Below, piece by piece: positions 52,998 through 59,950 of a stretch of DNA of 64,000 bases. The stretch's first letter is position 1, and each line of letters starts with the position of its first letter. The notes under the pieces were generated by a model. The model saw only the letters and a program-made list of their open reading frames with translations. It did no database searches and was not told the origin of the DNA. The translations under genes and the position numbers were made by a program. Source of the DNA: CAYGHE01 sp964349805 (GTDB lineage: Bacteria > Patescibacteriota > Saccharimonadia > Saccharimonadales > Saccharimonadaceae). The stretch covers positions 21,435 to 85,434 of the forward strand of contig CAYGHE010000002.1 in NCBI GenBank assembly GCA_964349805.1, read 5' to 3'.

Positions 52998-54128
52998 ATG
53001 ATTTTTTCAAATTTTACGCGACGTTTAACTTCGATTGGATATCAACTAATTAGGCCCTTATTATTTAGATCTTCACCTGACAATATCCACAATTCCCTAT
53101 TGAAACTCGGGGTTAAAGTTCAAAAAAGTAAATTTATATTGTGGGTATTAAAAACTTTCTGGGCTTACGAGAACAAGGGCATGTTATCGCAAACGTTTCG
53201 GGGCGTAGAGTTTATTAATCCTGTAGGCCTTTCGGCTGGTTTCGACAAAAACATTCAATTGCCACCCATCATGAAGGCTGTTGGGTTTGGGTTTATGACA
53301 GGGGGCTCAATTACAGCTCTAAAAACTATCGGAAATCCTAGGCCGTGGTTCCGACGCTTGCCGAAGCTAAAATCTTTAGCTGTTAATGCCGGCTTGTCAA
53401 ATGACGGTAGCATCAAAATAGTGCGTCGCATAAAAAATTATCCCAAGAAAACTTTTGATAATTTTACACTTATGATTTCCGTTGCGCCCACTAACAATAA
53501 AGCTGTGGCTACTCACACGCAAGCCATAGCGGACTGTCTTAAAACCCTGACACGAATAAAAAATATAGCTCAGGCTATAGAAATCAATATATCTTGCCCT
53601 AACGCTCTTTGTGGGCAACTATTTACGAACCCAAAGACCTTAGAAGATTTGCTGGCGGCTGTCGACAAACTCAACCTGTCTCAGCCAGTTTTCATAAAGA
53701 TGCCTAGTTCTGTTAGTAATAAAACCTTCTTGGAGCTACTGGGTGTTGCCCGAAAACACAATATAACTGGCGCTACTATCTGCAATCTAAACAAAGATTA
53801 TAGTAAATTTAACATCCCGGAAGATACCGTTGGAGGCTTGAGTGGCAGACCCGTATACGAACGAAGTAATGAATTAATTAAGTTGGCTTATGAAAAATAC
53901 GGCAAGGATTTAGTGATTATCGGAGTGGGTGGTATCTTTTCACCACAAGATGCGTATACTAAAATCCGCCTAGGTGCTAGTATGGTTGGGTTAATTACGG
54001 GTGTTATTTACAAGGGACCTCAAATCGTGGGTGATTTAAATCACCAATTATGCAGGTTACTAGAAAAGGATGGCTTTACCCATATCAGCCAAGCGATCGG
54101 TATTGACACGGTCAAGGGTAATATGTAG
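52998..54128 (+). CDS. pyrD: class 2 (quinone-type) dihydroorotate dehydrogenase
   Basis: 376 residues. The N-terminal amphipathic helices (about 1-40) of the membrane-associated class 2 enzymes are present, then the FMN barrel with NPVGLSAGFDKN, INISCPNA and the phosphate-binding IGVGGIFSPQDAYTKIRLGASMVGL. The catalytic base should be the Ser (class 2) at about SVAPTN, which I could not verify. It oxidises dihydroorotate to orotate. No other pyrimidine genes are in the window, so the substrate may be scavenged, or the protein may do another flavin-dependent oxidation. It is followed 4 nt later by the Crp-type regulator. Confidence 0.85.
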   Translation: MIFSNFTRRLTSIGYQLIRPLLFRSSPDNIHNSLLKLGVKVQKSKFILWVLKTFWAYENKGMLSQTFRGVEFINPVGLSAGFDKNIQLPPIMKAVGFGFMTGGSITALKTIGNPRPWFRRLPKLKSLAVNAGLSNDGSIKIVRRIKNYPKKTFDNFTLMISVAPTNNKAVATHTQAIADCLKTLTRIKNIAQAIEINISCPNALCGQLFTNPKTLEDLLAAVDKLNLSQPVFIKMPSSVSNKTFLELLGVARKHNITGATICNLNKDYSKFNIPEDTVGGLSGRPVYERSNELIKLAYEKYGKDLVIIGVGGIFSPQDAYTKIRLGASMVGLITGVIYKGPQIVGDLNHQLCRLLEKDGFTHISQAIGIDTVKGNM

Positions 54129-54132
54129 AGTT

Positions 54133-54789
54133 ATGCCAATGGATATTAAAGTCAAGAAGACCATAGAGAGTTTTTTTAGCGAATACCCCCTGCATCGCTT
54201 CGAAAAAGGGCAGGTTTTGTTGCGACCCGAAGAAAAATTATCAAGTATATTCTATTTGGCCGAAGGTCAAGTAATAGAGTATGACATATCCCCTAGCGGA
54301 AACGAGATAGTGGTTAACGCATTTAAGCCAGCCTCCTTTTTCCCAATGTCTAGCGCCCTAAATCGTTCTCCTAACAGATACTTTTTTGAAGCAGCAACTA
54401 CTGTAAGTGTACGCCAAGCCCCTGTTGGCAAGGTTGTTGAATTCTTGAAAGATAACCCCGAAATAGTGTTTGATTTATTAACTCGAGTATACAGAGGAGC
54501 TGATGGCTTAAAGCGACGTATGGCTCACTTGATGGGCAGTAATGCTGAAGGCCGCGCGATATTTGAATTATTAAATGCAGCTCGTCGCTTCGGCAAACAG
54601 AGGCGAGATGGTTATATTGTGATTCAACTCACCGAAAGTGATTTGGCAAAAAGATCTGGATTAGCACGAGAAACTCTTAGTCGCGCCATACAAACACTGA
54701 AGCAATCGGGGCTTGTACGTATTACATCAAAGGGTATTGTTATTCCTGACTTGCAACGACTAGAAGAAGCTTTGGACTCAGGTCTTTAA
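54133..54789 (+). CDS. Crp/Fnr-family transcriptional regulator
   Basis: 218 residues from ATG 54133 (PMDIKVKKTIES). Residues 15-115 are a cyclic-nucleotide-binding-type beta roll, about 115-145 the dimerisation helix, and 150-218 a Crp-type winged helix with LTESDLAKRSGLARETLSRA. The recognition helix reads RETLSR, the R-E-x-x-x-R pattern that in E. coli CRP reads TGTGA. Two nearby promoters carry TGTGA-N6-TCACA. There are no cysteines, so no FNR-type iron-sulfur cluster, and the CRP cAMP-binding segment (GE...RSA) is not conserved; the effector is unknown. It sits 4 nt after pyrD and just upstream of one target operon. Confidence 0.93.
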   Translation: MPMDIKVKKTIESFFSEYPLHRFEKGQVLLRPEEKLSSIFYLAEGQVIEYDISPSGNEIVVNAFKPASFFPMSSALNRSPNRYFFEAATTVSVRQAPVGKVVEFLKDNPEIVFDLLTRVYRGADGLKRRMAHLMGSNAEGRAIFELLNAARRFGKQRRDGYIVIQLTESDLAKRSGLARETLSRAIQTLKQSGLVRITSKGIVIPDLQRLEEALDSGL

Positions 54790-54810
54790 TTTTTATTATT
54801 TTAATCTAAA

Positions 54811-54826
54811 TGTGATAATTGTCACA
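54811..54826. promoter_or_regulatory. Crp-type operator upstream of the DUF4430 gene
   Basis: TGTGATAATTGTCACA, matching the CRP consensus TGTGA-N6-TCACA exactly. Its centre (54818.5) is 41.5 bp upstream of the start site predicted from the -10 box, the class II activation geometry. The same box occurs in reverse orientation at 58652-58667. Confidence 0.85.
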
Positions 54827-54853
54827 TATTTTTTATAACCATATGCCTATACT
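54825..54853 (+). promoter_or_regulatory. activator-dependent promoter of the DUF4430-DUF6580 operon
   Basis: TATACT (54848-54853) with a non-consensus -35 (CATATT, 54825-54830) at 17 bp, overlapping the operator. The predicted leader is only about 20 nt and includes AAGGAGG, leaving no room for a cobalamin riboswitch. Confidence 0.7.
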
Positions 54854-54879
54854 CCTAAAAGCTAATTAAGGAGGGTTTC

Positions 54880-55284
54880 ATGACAAATAAACAACCACGC
54901 GCATTAAGTAAAAATGTAATTATCGGGCTAATTGTTGCTGCGATTTTGGTAGTTGCTAGTGCAACTGCAGTTCTAGTATTACAAAATAGAGACACCGAGC
55001 AACCTCAAGATTCCTCAGAACAAACTGGCCAAGTTATTGAAAATAGCGTGGATGTTTCTTACACGGCTAAAGCCGGCGAGACCGTCCTAGACCAGCTCAG
55101 AGACGTAGCAGACATTGAAGTGTCTAGTTCGTCTTATGGAGACTTTGTAAGCAGTATTAACGGCACAAACAGTGGCGACGATGGTAAATACTGGCTGTAT
55201 TACGTGAACGGCGAAATGGCTAACGTAGGTGCTGCAGAATACGTCACAGAAGGTGGCGAGTTAATCGAGTGGAAATTCGAATGA
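54880..55284 (+). CDS. membrane-anchored DUF4430 (transcobalamin-like C-terminal) protein
   Basis: 134 residues: a basic N-terminus, one hydrophobic helix (about 14-33), a Gln/Ser/Asp-rich linker, then an extracellular DUF4430 domain (about 53-134) with AGETVLDQLRDVADIEVSSS, the GKYWLYYVNGEMANVGAAEY core and a final EWKFE strand. DUF4430 is related to the C-terminal beta domain of transcobalamin and intrinsic factor, which contacts cobalamin. A role as a surface cobalamin binder is inference from that relation and from its neighbours. Strong AAGGAGG 5' of the ATG; overlaps the next gene by 4 nt. Confidence 0.82.
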   Translation: MTNKQPRALSKNVIIGLIVAAILVVASATAVLVLQNRDTEQPQDSSEQTGQVIENSVDVSYTAKAGETVLDQLRDVADIEVSSSSYGDFVSSINGTNSGDDGKYWLYYVNGEMANVGAAEYVTEGGELIEWKFE

Positions 55285-55799
55285 AACTAAAGACTGTCTT
55301 AGCATTACTGCTGATAATCATCGGTGTTGCTTCGCGTCTATTGCCCCATGAGCCAAACTTTGTACCGATTGGTGCTATAGCCTTATTCGCTGGTGCGATT
55401 TTGAACTGGCGCCTAGCTTTATGGCTACCAATCTCAATGATGGCAATTACCGATTTCTTTATAGGTTTTTACCCCGGCATGATATTCACTTGGGTTGGGT
55501 TTATGTTGATCAGCGTCTTTGGTATGAGTTTAAGAAACGCCCCGTTGCGATTCCGTATTTCAGCGGGACCATTAGGTGCTGGCGTCATATTCTTTATAGT
55601 GTCTAACTTTGGAGTGTGGGTAATGGGCGGTCTTTATCCTCCTACCCTCCAAGGATTAATAAACTGCTATTATATGGCCATTCCCTTCTTTAAGACTTCT
55701 CTGCTAGCTGATATAACGTACAGCGTGGCGCTATTTGGCTTGTACGAGGTCTCTCTGCAAAGCGCAAAAAGATGGCTTAAGCTAAAAGTCAACGCCTAA
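55281..55799 (+). CDS. DUF6580-type membrane protein, candidate cobalamin transporter component
   Basis: 172 residues from ATG 55281, which overlaps the upstream stop (ATGA). Five to six transmembrane helices; the RLLPHEPNFVPIGAIALFAGA start and LPISMMAITDFFIGFYPG are typical of proteins annotated DUF6580. They resemble the small S-components of ECF vitamin transporters in size and topology; substrate unproven. Co-transcribed with the DUF4430 gene under the Crp-type operator. The last 18 nt overlap the convergent cobO gene. Confidence 0.78.
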   Translation: MKLKTVLALLLIIIGVASRLLPHEPNFVPIGAIALFAGAILNWRLALWLPISMMAITDFFIGFYPGMIFTWVGFMLISVFGMSLRNAPLRFRISAGPLGAGVIFFIVSNFGVWVMGGLYPPTLQGLINCYYMAIPFFKTSLLADITYSVALFGLYEVSLQSAKRWLKLKVNA

Positions 55800-56339
55800 C
55801 ATTGCTTCGTAGCCATCATCAAAATGATGTTTAATATTATCCATATTACTAATTATATCCACGAGACCGTGCAGGTCTTTGGGAAAATTACGACCCGTTA
55901 GACATAGGTTAGTTGAGGGATGCTTGATAGCGATTAGTTCTTTTAGGTCTTTTTTAGTGAGCAGCCCATCGTGGACGGCATTATTAATTTCATCACAGAT
56001 TACCGCCTGATATTTACCGCTACTGGCGTATTTTAAGGCAATTTCATATGTGCGTCGAGCACTCTTAGAGTGTTCTTTCTTGGTAACGTTCGGAGCACTT
56101 AAATCCCCCGCGTTATAAAACCCTCTACCCCCTTTATAAACTGTTAGTTGGTCTTTAAATACAGGGCTTATTGCTTTCAAGAAATGGTCTTCGCTAACTT
56201 TCCATGTTTTTATAAACTGGATGAAAGCTACTTTGCCACCACTCCCTAAAATGCGGCAAACCAGCCCTAGAGAGGCGCTGGTTTTACCTTTTCCTTCACC
56301 AGTGTAAACAATTACTGCACTTTGTTTATCACGTTTCAC
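55782..56339 (-). CDS. cobO: corrinoid adenosyltransferase (CobA/CobO type)
   Basis: 185 residues from GTG 56339; upstream in-frame starts (to 56396) lie within nrdJ and extend past the family's usual N-terminus. P-loop YTGEGKGKTSAS (about residues 11-22), AFIQFIKTWK, and the Walker-B-like VICDEINNAV are present. It transfers the adenosyl group of ATP to cob(I)alamin, making adenosylcobalamin, the cofactor of the enzyme encoded directly upstream. The gene overlaps nrdJ by 11 nt, so the two are translationally coupled. Confidence 0.92.
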   Translation of the reverse strand: MKRDKQSAVIVYTGEGKGKTSASLGLVCRILGSGGKVAFIQFIKTWKVSEDHFLKAISPVFKDQLTVYKGGRGFYNAGDLSAPNVTKKEHSKSARRTYEIALKYASSGKYQAVICDEINNAVHDGLLTKKDLKELIAIKHPSTNLCLTGRNFPKDLHGLVDIISNMDNIKHHFDDGYEAMLGVDF

Positions 56340-58590
56340 ATACACCGCTCGCACAAGCCAGTTCCTTTGCACCGGTAGTACGATCCTGTCTTTCATATAT
56401 TATCAACTTTGAAAAGTCCATCTGACCCAAAGCTGCCATACGTTTCTCGTATTCTTCTTTGTCGATTTCTTCGTATGGAGCCAACTGGTACACGTGGTTG
56501 GTTCTAGGCAAGAACGATAGTCCACCGACAATACTCCAGTTTTCGTAGACGAAGTTGGCAACCGACAACCATTCGTCATCGCTAGCGTAAATCGTAACCG
56601 AAGGGTTGTGCTCGGTGAAGTGAACCTTGAGACGCTTCCACTCCTCAAGCATTTCTAGCGCCGACACATCCTTGGAAACGATAGCTTCATCAGGAGCTTT
56701 TACGGGGAATTCTAGCACCATAGTGGTGGCTGTAGAAGTTGAATAGCCAACCTCTGGATGAACTGGGACACCTTGATCCTGAGCTAATTTAAGCAACGGA
56801 TCGTTAACACTGATACGAACTCGTCGGATGTAGTATTTAGCGAACCAAGGGTGCATTCCCGATCCCACGCCCAGTAGCTGGCCAGAGTTACCGTGTGGTT
56901 TCACGCAGGTAATAGCAGCTGATGGACGAGCTTTGAATCGCTTGGCATACAGTTTATTAACTCGCACCGCTTCGCCCCGTAAAGCTTCAAGGTTGGCGTC
57001 ATTTCTGACAATTTTGTTGTCATAGTAACCAGTAATCGAAACTCCAAGCAACTGTTCTTGTTCGCAGTTCTTTTTCCATGTCTTATCCAGATATCCAAAA
57101 TCAGTTAGCGTGGCTTGGTAAGTACCGAGTAGTGTCGCCAGACGCATTTTGCGTTTCAGGTCTGCCATAGTGTCTTTGGGTCGTACTACTATGGATGTCA
57201 AGTTACAAAATTGTTTAGGTTTTAGGTAAATTTCACCGCAAGGGTTAACTCCCATTTGGTTTACATCGGCTATATTCTTCCAGCGTCGCGCCGGCACTTG
57301 CTGTTGTAAATCGCCCCTGTTAAATATACCTCTCTCGCCGCTACCAGAAGTTACTAAAGCTGTCCATTCCTCTAGGAATTCGCCTGCTGCAGGTTTCGCT
57401 TCGTAAACTGCTGAGTTGTTAGCCATAGAACGCTGGCCTTCGGTCTGCCAGAAAGTTCCCTTTTTAGCATCACGCATAGCAGTATCATCTAATGACGAGA
57501 GTGAGATTAAGGCTGAACGGCGCACGCCACCGGCCACTACTATCAATCCGATCTGACATATAATATCGTGCAAATCAATAGTTGTTAAACGACGCCCTTG
57601 CCGAGATAGCATCTTACGGCGAGTAAACACCATTAGTTCTCTTAGTGGTTCTGGGCCAGATGAGCGTCCACCCATAGTCGCGAGTTGCGCGCCAGCTGGA
57701 CGAAGTTGTGAATAATCAATCTCAACATCCATACCGCTAGACCAGGCCTCACATGCTTTAACATAGGATTCACACCAGCCTTCTTTGCTGTCTTCTACGA
57801 CAATATCTGGTAATTTCTTGCCTGTTTGTTTTTGAATCTGGGGAAATTTTTCAACATTTTCTGGTTCAACGCTAAATCCGCATCCCGCGCCACACATCGA
57901 AACATACATTATTTCTGACAAGTCACGCCAGTTTGTTGGTGCTAGATAGGCGCAGTTATATGCAGTTACGTTGGTAGCTCGAGCCGCCTTTCCTGCCGCC
58001 CAAAGAAGACGCATTGAAGGGCTAATTTCTTGCTTTTTAATAGCCTCTTTAACTTCACTGTATTCTGCATCTGTTAAGTTGTCACCTAGCCTCTCGTGCA
58101 TGTAATCCATGAATCGGTCTATTGCTTCTAGCCAAGTTTCTCGGCGCCCAAGATCATCACGCCAACGAGCGTAAAACTGGTAAAAGATAAACTCCTGATA
58201 TGAACTAATGAAGTACTTGCTGCTTTTCGCTATAGCTTCTTTTGCTTCTCGAGAAATAAGTTTGTCCAAGTCGCGATTTTTGGTGTGCTCTTCGCGGTAA
58301 AGAATGAATGCTTTAGCGGTAGCGGTAAAATCAGTTAACATTAACTGGCGTTCAACTTCATCCTGAATGTCTTCTACATTAGGTACGTAGTCTTTATCTC
58401 TCTCGGCATAATGCGCCAAAACATCAGCTACTTTGCGAGCTACCAACAAGGCTTCTTGTTCACCGCCCTCTTTAGCGGCGGACATAGCTTTTTTAACGGC
58501 ATTGACTATTTTATCAAGCGTAAATTCAACCGTTCGGCCATTGCGTTTTTGCACTTTTTTTAGTTTTTTATAAGTTTTTGTCTGCGCCAT
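56329..58590 (-). CDS. nrdJ: adenosylcobalamin-dependent (class II) ribonucleotide reductase
   Basis: 753 residues from ATG 58590, which has GGGGAGG 6 nt upstream. An N-terminal ATP-cone (about 11-105) gives allosteric activity control. The barrel has the first redox Cys in TAYNCAYLAP, the radical Cys in NPCGEIYLKP followed by FCNLTS, and the C-terminal shuttle pair CASGVC in the last residues. No NrdB-type partner is needed. It makes all deoxynucleotides and requires adenosylcobalamin, supplied by the overlapping cobO gene. Its promoter carries the same Crp-type operator as the DUF4430 operon. Confidence 0.95.
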   Translation of the reverse strand: MAQTKTYKKLKKVQKRNGRTVEFTLDKIVNAVKKAMSAAKEGGEQEALLVARKVADVLAHYAERDKDYVPNVEDIQDEVERQLMLTDFTATAKAFILYREEHTKNRDLDKLISREAKEAIAKSSKYFISSYQEFIFYQFYARWRDDLGRRETWLEAIDRFMDYMHERLGDNLTDAEYSEVKEAIKKQEISPSMRLLWAAGKAARATNVTAYNCAYLAPTNWRDLSEIMYVSMCGAGCGFSVEPENVEKFPQIQKQTGKKLPDIVVEDSKEGWCESYVKACEAWSSGMDVEIDYSQLRPAGAQLATMGGRSSGPEPLRELMVFTRRKMLSRQGRRLTTIDLHDIICQIGLIVVAGGVRRSALISLSSLDDTAMRDAKKGTFWQTEGQRSMANNSAVYEAKPAAGEFLEEWTALVTSGSGERGIFNRGDLQQQVPARRWKNIADVNQMGVNPCGEIYLKPKQFCNLTSIVVRPKDTMADLKRKMRLATLLGTYQATLTDFGYLDKTWKKNCEQEQLLGVSITGYYDNKIVRNDANLEALRGEAVRVNKLYAKRFKARPSAAITCVKPHGNSGQLLGVGSGMHPWFAKYYIRRVRISVNDPLLKLAQDQGVPVHPEVGYSTSTATTMVLEFPVKAPDEAIVSKDVSALEMLEEWKRLKVHFTEHNPSVTIYASDDEWLSVANFVYENWSIVGGLSFLPRTNHVYQLAPYEEIDKEEYEKRMAALGQMDFSKLIIYERQDRTTGAKELACASGVCET

Positions 58591-58624
58591 AAAACCTCCC
58601 CTTATGTGTATGTAATCAATGCGT

Positions 58625-58653
58625 AATATATCTATGGCGTTTATAAAAATATG
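58625..58653 (-). promoter_or_regulatory. activator-dependent promoter of nrdJ-cobO
   Basis: On the minus strand TATATT (58625-58630) with CATATT at -35 (58648-58653) and 17-bp spacing, the same weak -35 as at 54825-54830. The leader is about 28 nt. Confidence 0.7.
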
Positions 58654-58667
58654 TGACAATTATCACA
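58652..58667. promoter_or_regulatory. Crp-type operator upstream of nrdJ
   Basis: On the minus strand TGTGATAATTGTCACA, identical over 16 bp to the box at 54811-54826. Its centre (58659.5) is 41.5 bp upstream of the start predicted from the -10, again class II geometry. Confidence 0.85.
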
Positions 58668-58731
58668 ATAGTTAAAATCCTTTTATAGAGTACGAGAGAG
58701 GGAGTGTAGTAAAATTATCTGCAGAGTTTAG

Positions 58732-58781
58732 GAGCTGACTGGGTGGAAATCGGGATCGCCGATACGTCACCCAGTCAGCTC
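58732..58781. other. strong hairpin of unknown role downstream of the 79-residue gene
   Basis: A perfect 14-bp inverted repeat GAGCTGACTGGGTG / CACCCAGTCAGCTC encloses a second 5-bp stem ATCGG/CCGAT (58749-58763). Neither strand shows a T-tract directly after it. On the plus strand a small hairpin AACCT/AGGTT with TTT follows at 58787-58805. Confidence 0.6.
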
Positions 58782-58823
58782 ACTTTAACCTCTTTTAAGG
58801 TTTTTGGCCCTAGAAGAGGAAGC

Positions 58824-59063
58824 TCAGCGAGTGGCGTGAACGAGCTCATGGGCTCGCTTAAGTTGTTCTTGCTCCTCTGGTTCTAGATAGGAGCGCAGAT
58901 TGCCATTCGTCAAGGAGTTCAACACCCGGACACTCTGGACGACTTGTTGAGCAGCCCTCCGATCGTGTGGATTGGTCATTAGAGACCGAAGACCCTCGCG
59001 AACCTTTCTGAGTTTGCTGTTCGCTTTTCCATCGAGTGTTCTTGCCTTTGTTTTGGATGACAT
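58824..59063 (-). CDS. 79-residue basic protein of unknown family
   Basis: A soluble, mostly helical, basic protein (many Lys/Arg/Gln; NPHDRRAAQQVVQSVRVLNS in the middle; EPEEQEQLKRAHELVHA at the end). No membrane segment and no motif I recognise; a nucleic-acid-binding or phage-type small protein is possible. GC content is about 51% by hand count over 180 nt, higher than the flanking genes appear. GGGAG precedes the ATG. It has its own near-consensus promoter and a leader with two hairpins. Confidence 0.65.
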   Translation of the reverse strand: MSSKTKARTLDGKANSKLRKVREGLRSLMTNPHDRRAAQQVVQSVRVLNSLTNGNLRSYLEPEEQEQLKRAHELVHATR

Positions 59064-59090
59064 TGCACCACCACTCCCTCTCTTGATTGC

Positions 59091-59126
59091 GCGGTTATTT
59101 AACCGCTTACTAGGCTCTGACGAGCC
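59091..59126 (-). promoter_or_regulatory. structured leader of the 79-residue gene
   Basis: Two tandem hairpins: GGCTC-TGAC-GAGCC (59113-59126) and the perfect palindrome GCGGTTATTTAACCGC (59091-59106), both between the predicted start site near 59139 and the Shine-Dalgarno. Confidence 0.5.
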
Positions 59127-59145
59127 CCCGTAGATACACTAATTT

Positions 59146-59173
59146 AGTGTAGCTGCGGGAAAGTACCCGTCAA
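59146..59173 (-). promoter_or_regulatory. promoter of the 79-residue gene
   Basis: TTGACG (59168-59173), 16 bp, TACACT (59146-59151) on the minus strand. The -10 is one arm of a TACACT-N5-AGTGTA inverted repeat (59135-59151), a possible operator. Confidence 0.65.
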
Positions 59174-59193
59174 AGTACCATAAGGGATATCAA

Positions 59194-59227
59194 AAGAACC
59201 GAGCTTTTTAGGTTGAGCTCGGTTCTT
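59194..59227 (-). terminator. intrinsic terminator of the 34-residue ORF
   Basis: AAGAACCGAGC (59194-59204) pairs perfectly with GCTCGGTTCTT (59217-59227), 11 bp with a 12-nt loop. On the minus strand it is followed by a short T-rich stretch (TTTTGAT). It lies 20 nt after the small ORF's stop. Confidence 0.7.
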
Positions 59228-59247
59228 GTTGTTGATTAATTTTTAAA

Positions 59248-59352
59248 TTATGTCTTGAACCTACGATCAACCAATGCCTCACCCATAATCATGAGACTTA
59301 ACGCACACACTTCTTTTAGTGCTACCTTGTTATATTGATCACATACGTTCAC
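59248..59352 (-). CDS. candidate 34-residue protein, leaderless transcript
   Basis: GTG at 59352 opens a 34-codon frame ending in TAA at 59248: MNVCDQYNKVALKEVCALSL, then MIMGEALVDRRFKT. It has two Cys, no membrane helix, and a short amphipathic helix. Support comes from its surroundings: a strong promoter whose -10 ends 7 nt before the GTG (the same spacing as at many real genes here) and a strong terminator just after the stop. No family recognised; a small regulatory RNA of about 160 nt is the alternative. Confidence 0.5.
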   Translation of the reverse strand: MNVCDQYNKVALKEVCALSLMIMGEALVDRRFKT

Positions 59353-59359
59353 GTTGTCT

Positions 59360-59389
59360 ATTGTATAAATTTAGCCACTAAGCAGTCAA
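59360..59389 (-). promoter_or_regulatory. promoter of the 34-residue ORF
   Basis: TTGACT (59384-59389), 18 bp, TACAAT (59360-59365) on the minus strand, one of the best sigma-70 matches in the window. Confidence 0.7.
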
Positions 59390-59398
59390 CCCTTATCT

Positions 59399-59926
59399 TT
59401 ACAGGGTCGCCAAACCTTGTAGCCAGGCACCTATTAAATAAGCAGCTGCCGAAGCTACGCTACCTAGGATTAGTGTTTCCGACACAGATCTAAGGGCACT
59501 GGTTTTGGTAACTTTGCTCTTGAGCCATCCTACGATAATGAAGGTTAGCGCGGTCAACGCCGCAGCATAAACGAATATACTATCAATGTTCAACTTAAAT
59601 ACAAAGTCAGCTATATATATTGCCAGCGGCACAAAACCGACCACTATAAAGGCAAAAAAAGTAACTACACTTCTTTTAAGCGGCATCGTGCTTGTAGAGT
59701 TGGGGTTGCGTAAATCACTTTCAGACTTTTTAGACAAATATGCGCTTATGCCCATTGAAAGACCGTCCGCTAGTAAATTAGCCAAACCTAATACAATAAC
59801 CACGCCAGATCCCAAACCTGCTCCTACTGATGCCGAAACTACTGCGAAGGTCGTAACAATACCGTCAATTCCACCGTAAACAAATTGGCCTATATAAGTA
59901 GTGGCTGCTCTATGTAGCCTTATCAT
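59399..59926 (-). CDS. VIT1/CCC1-family transporter-like membrane protein
   Basis: 175 residues, four to five transmembrane helices. The VIT/CCC1 signature YGGIDGIVTTFAVVSASVGA and GLANLLADGLSMGISAYLSKKSE is clear in helices 1-2; the cytoplasmic metal-binding loop of plant VIT1 is shortened (KKSESDLRNPNSTST). Relatives move iron or manganese out of the cytosol. AAAGGAA precedes the ATG. Confidence 0.88.
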   Translation of the reverse strand: MIRLHRAATTYIGQFVYGGIDGIVTTFAVVSASVGAGLGSGVVIVLGLANLLADGLSMGISAYLSKKSESDLRNPNSTSTMPLKRSVVTFFAFIVVGFVPLAIYIADFVFKLNIDSIFVYAAALTALTFIIVGWLKSKVTKTSALRSVSETLILGSVASAAAYLIGAWLQGLATL

Positions 59927-59950
59927 TGTATAGTGTTCCTTTATTTAAAA

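Noticed and set aside
54854..54879. Possible cobalamin riboswitch upstream of DUF4430 or nrdJ
   Set aside because: The predicted leaders are only about 20 and 28 nt, far shorter than a cobalamin riboswitch, and no B12-box-like sequence is present.
56329..56331. TGA read as Gly (code 25)
   Set aside because: nrdJ ends in TGA directly after its C-terminal Cys pair, and other genes (transketolase N subunit, gat genes) also end in TGA at the expected place.
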